Shown here: one piece after another, positions 61,479-64,000 of the stretch
Position numbering within the stretch: the stretch's first letter is position 1
Layout: each line of letters starts with the position of its first letter
Source of the DNA: Candidatus Obscuribacterales bacterium
GTDB taxonomy: Bacteria; Cyanobacteriota; Vampirovibrionia; Obscuribacterales; Obscuribacteraceae
Direction of reading: 5' to 3'
Assembly (NCBI GenBank): GCA_021732085.1
Contig: JAKFVQ010000006.1
Location: 118,270-182,269 of the forward strand
DNA length: 64,000 nt
Notes under the pieces: generated by a model
What the model was told of the DNA's origin: nothing
Database searches by the model: none
Seen by the model: only the letters and a program-made list of their open reading frames with translations
Translations under genes and position numbers: made by a program

Positions 61479-62747
61479 TTAGTTTTGATTTGCGTTTTTG
61501 TCTGGCAGATCTTTGAAGAACATCACTACGTTATCAACGAGGCGGTCCATGAAAACGTAATCTTGGGCACCGATGAAACGCACTGCGCGCCCACCAAATC
61601 CACGCTTGAAGCGGGAGAAGCGAGCATATGCGTGTCCTGGAAGTGAAAACTGATCGAAGCCGTAGAAATCATAAGTCGTGCATCCAGCGGATTTTGCATC
61701 GAGTATCGCTTTCCATTGAAGAGCGTATCCGGGCATCAGGTTTCGTTTGATGTTGCTTACGCCGCCGTAGAGATAGGTGGCTCTGTTTCCTTCTATCACC
61801 ATAAGTAGTGCGCCGAGCAGATCGCCTTCGTGTTCCGCTACGTACAGCCGGAGTGATGGTGCAAGTTCTGATGACGGACTATCATTATTCTGGTATATGT
61901 CTTTTACAGGACCACCTAATTCGGACAAGAGCGTCTCGAAGAAGACGCGCGGCTCTAAATAGAAGTCGTCGCGATCACTTGCTTCTTCTAGCATGGAGTG
62001 GAGGTAATCGAGAGGGGGGCGCTCGCTGCTTTTGTTAGCATCAACAGATGCCGGCGGGACGCCTACGCTCCAAGGATCGCTGCAGTTCGAAGCAGGCTGG
62101 AAGCCTGCGCTCCCATCGGACGGATAAACTTCGCTGGCAGATTCAGACGCGAGCGTGACGCCCTTAGTGAGTTGGAGCTCTCTTACTTGGACGCCTTTGC
62201 GATTTGAAAGCGATATGTTGTATCGGCATTTAGCTTTCATCTGCGCAAGGATTGCTGGAGCATCCATGGTCAGGTCAAGGAGGAGAGTTTCGGCAGGCAC
62301 AAGGTTGCATGCTCCGGTGCCGAATTCACTCAACATGCTTGGGACGGGATGCTCGATACGCGGCTCAATTCGCAAAGAAACTATGTTGAGTTCAATTGCA
62401 ATTTTCTCTGCGGTATCCAAAATCAGTCGCAAACATTCCCGCGCTAATTTATCATCGTGCCATGGAAGCACAGGACCATATGGTGCCACCATGATGCTCG
62501 GCTTTTTCGGATCGTGTCCGGCATAAACTAGCGTTCCGGCGATCAACAGCTCATCTTGCTTGATCAGAATTAGCTTTGCTATCTGCCCCATTTTGGATTT
62601 GAATCGAGCCCAGCTCAATCTTTGCATAAAGCCGGAAGCAGAACTTGCCGCGACCAGGCGCTCCCAATCTGATGCATTTTTCGCATCCAAACTCTCAAGA
62701 GAAAACAGTTCGACTTTCAGCTTGACGGGCACAGCAACTGATTGCAT
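61479..62747 (-). CDS. FemAB-like aminoacyl/peptidyl transferase with repeat-derived insert
   Basis: The 422-residue protein matches FemA/FemB-type GNAT proteins: SGFMQRLSWARFKSKMG near the N-terminus, IAGTLVYAG and MVAPYGPVLPW in the first lobe, and in the second lobe LLGALLMVIEGNRATYLYGGVSN and ALQWKAILDAKSAGCTTYDFYGFDQF. It ends with FSRFKRGFGGRAVRF. Such enzymes add amino acids to the peptidoglycan stem peptide from aminoacyl-tRNA. Residues about 201-246 are unlike the family: SDGSAGFQPASNCSDPWSVGVPPASVDANKSSERPP. They are encoded by two copies of the dispersed GC-rich repeat that keep the frame open. The insert falls between the two GNAT lobes, where a flexible loop might be tolerated. 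Confidence 0.85.
   Translation of the reverse strand: MQSVAVPVKLKVELFSLESLDAKNASDWERLVAASSASGFMQRLSWARFKSKMGQIAKLILIKQDELLIAGTLVYAGHDPKKPSIMVAPYGPVLPWHDDKLARECLRLILDTAEKIAIELNIVSLRIEPRIEHPVPSMLSEFGTGACNLVPAETLLLDLTMDAPAILAQMKAKCRYNISLSNRKGVQVRELQLTKGVTLASESASEVYPSDGSAGFQPASNCSDPWSVGVPPASVDANKSSERPPLDYLHSMLEEASDRDDFYLEPRVFFETLLSELGGPVKDIYQNNDSPSSELAPSLRLYVAEHEGDLLGALLMVIEGNRATYLYGGVSNIKRNLMPGYALQWKAILDAKSAGCTTYDFYGFDQFSLPGHAYARFSRFKRGFGGRAVRFIGAQDYVFMDRLVDNVVMFFKDLPDKNANQN
62050..62114 (-). repeat. Copies D and E of dispersed GC-rich repeat, inside femAB-like gene
   Basis: On the minus strand, copy E (62087-62114) reads GGGAGCGCAGGCTTCCAGCC then TGCTTCGAA, and copy D (62050-62071) reads GGAGCGTAGGCGTCCCGCCG then GC. 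Both align with the copies at 52249 and 52399. Together they encode the SAGFQPA and VGVPPA peptides without a stop. Confidence 0.78.
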
Positions 62748-62764
62748 AGAAACACTATCTCCGA

Positions 62765-64000
62765 TTATGACTGCAGCGTCTCAAGCACTTTTGTAGCTGC
62801 GGCAGTTTCCTGAGGCAACGCATTCATTTGTTTTTGAAGCATGTCCATTCGGCGCTGCGCACGCGTGATCATCATTCGTGTTCTGCGAACAGCAGCCTGG
62901 CGCGGGATCTCGGTCGCCCCGAACTGAACCTGCTGTTGAGGATCTGCATTGGGATCAGCGTTGTATTGAGCAAGATCAGCTTGCAACTGTTGCAAGCGCT
63001 GCCCTGTTTGCTGCTGCTCCTGGTTCAAGCTGTCCTGCTCCTTTGAAGAATCCGCAACCAATGATTGCAGATAAGATTGCACAACTGCTTTGAATTGCGC
63101 AGGATAGGGTTGGCGCAAAGGAGTGACTCCCATATCGCTGTACCAATTCCGCCCGTTCATGTATGCCAGCGATCCATCTTCCCGTTTGATGATCACAAAA
63201 CGACCATCGGGCGACATCCAGGTTGATGCGAAGACTTCCATAGCACCAGGAACTGGTGCACCACCTCCAGCCGGAGCTTGATCCGGAGCTGGCGGCAGCA
63301 TGGACATCGCTTTGTTCAACCGGTCAACGGCTGCCTGAATGTTTTGCGTTTCTGCTTGGTCATCATCTTGATTTTGAAAACCGGCATTCTGCGACCAATT
63401 GTTTGTAGACTGGCGCGATTGTCCAGCAGACTGCAAGCCCTGCATCTGTCTTTTTAACTCGCGATTCAAATTCATCAACAATGCAGGATCATTGGCCATC
63501 GACATAATGGGCTTACCGGAAGCTTGATCCATAACGAGAGTGCCCTGCTGTGACACAAGCAAATAAGCTTTGTCATTCAGATTGATCGCAATCTGTCCGT
63601 TGGGAAGAATATCAGTGTCGGGACCAAGCCTGTAATCGGCGGTCGAAGGGTTAGACGAAGCATCATCGGCGTTGGCAGTTTGATCGTCGCCACCGTTCGC
63701 TCCGTTATCCGGACCATTATCTGGTCCGCCGCCATCGGGCCCACCAGTGTAATTTCCGTTAGGTCCGTTATTTAGGTTATTGTTCGAACCATAATTTCCA
63801 TTCGGTCCGTTGTTGTAATTGCTATTACCGTAGCTGTAATTTTGATAATTACCTTGCTGATTATAGGATCGAGCTGGATAAGTATTGCCTTCCTCGTCAA
63901 CTGCCTGATTGGTGTTATTTGAATTCAAGTTGACGTTCAAAAATCCGCCGCCGCCGGCATAGACAGGCAACGACCACCCCCAGCCGCCGCCCCAGCCACC
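62765..64000 (-). CDS. Partial Gly/Asn-rich protein with C-terminal coiled coil
   Basis: The frame is open to the right edge (codons GGWGGGWGWS precede the TTG at 63970), so the N-terminus is missing. Visible residues start with a Gly/Trp stretch, then an Asn/Gly/Tyr-rich region with GPNGNYGSNN-like repeats and a small domain around PNGQIAINLNDKAYLLVSQQGTLVMD. A beta segment (MSPDGRFVIIKREDGSLAYMNGRNWYSDMG) follows, and a C-terminal helical region (QEQQQTGQRLQQLQADLAQYNA to ETLQS). The composition suggests an exported or surface protein. Not recognised further. The gene ends 17 bp before the femAB-like gene on the same strand. Confidence 0.7.
   Translation of the reverse strand, partial: GGWGGGWGWSLPVYAGGGGFLNVNLNSNNTNQAVDEEGNTYPARSYNQQGNYQNYSYGNSNYNNGPNGNYGSNNNLNNGPNGNYTGGPDGGGPDNGPDNGANGGDDQTANADDASSNPSTADYRLGPDTDILPNGQIAINLNDKAYLLVSQQGTLVMDQASGKPIMSMANDPALLMNLNRELKRQMQGLQSAGQSRQSTNNWSQNAGFQNQDDDQAETQNIQAAVDRLNKAMSMLPPAPDQAPAGGGAPVPGAMEVFASTWMSPDGRFVIIKREDGSLAYMNGRNWYSDMGVTPLRQPYPAQFKAVVQSYLQSLVADSSKEQDSLNQEQQQTGQRLQQLQADLAQYNADPNADPQQQVQFGATEIPRQAAVRRTRMMITRAQRRMDMLQKQMNALPQETAAATKVLETLQS

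Overview
The window is a chromosomal stretch of moderate GC content that most resembles an Obscuribacterales-type member of the Vampirovibrionia (Melainabacteria, the non-photosynthetic sister group of Cyanobacteria). This is an inference. It rests on the many TPR proteins, a polyphosphate kinase (ppk1) and a glycogen debranching enzyme (glgX) in one region, long secreted low-complexity proteins, and cyanobacterial-like regulatory motifs. No rRNA, tRNA, insertion sequence or CRISPR array was seen. Genes run off both edges.

Layout. 1-3104: end of a beta-helix adhesin-like protein with a FecR-like C-terminus. 3185-9744 (minus): SbcD/YhaO-like nuclease, SbcC/YhaN-like ATPase and an orphan sensor kinase in one operon. 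9994-12305 (minus): a GGDEF protein with a degenerate motif and a secreted TPR protein. 12494-14854: a Cas4-like nuclease fused to an XPD/DinG-type helicase. 15478-18181: a three-gene ABC-3C conflict/defence operon (HNH effector, middle component 6, DUF2326 ATPase). The last two units share a 19-bp dyad upstream that resembles a cyanobacterial-type LexA box. 18293-27638: lipase maturation factor-like protein, TPR proteins, YchJ, a CPT-like P-loop kinase, an SRPBCC protein, YjbQ, TspO and a VWA protein.

27942-30562: DAHP synthase and chorismate mutase-prephenate dehydrogenase. They are preceded by a promoter and two successive leader-peptide/terminator modules. The leader peptides (MSARKSYYWYKEVHLV and MRNWYYSYAFATRGSPG) are packed with Tyr/Trp/Phe codons. 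I read this as a tandem transcription attenuator for aromatic amino acid synthesis, and it is the most striking regulatory element in the window.

31464-40509: a TPR protein, ppk1, a VIT/VWA-like membrane protein, a secreted protein with a histone H1-like tail, and a TPR-matrixin protease. 40982-48931: a TerY-P type stress module (PP2C phosphatase, kinase, isochorismatase-fold hydrolase, VWA protein). Next to it are a divergent ArsR/DUF2087 repressor with an obvious operator and a large TerD-like protein. 49076-52184: a methyltransferase and glgX. 52191-64000: tandem and dispersed repeats, a disordered S/Q/N-rich protein, an AEKA-repeat secreted protein, a secreted RHS/YD-repeat protein, a TPR protein, a FemAB-like transferase carrying in-frame copies of a dispersed GC-rich repeat, and a partial Gly/Asn-rich protein.
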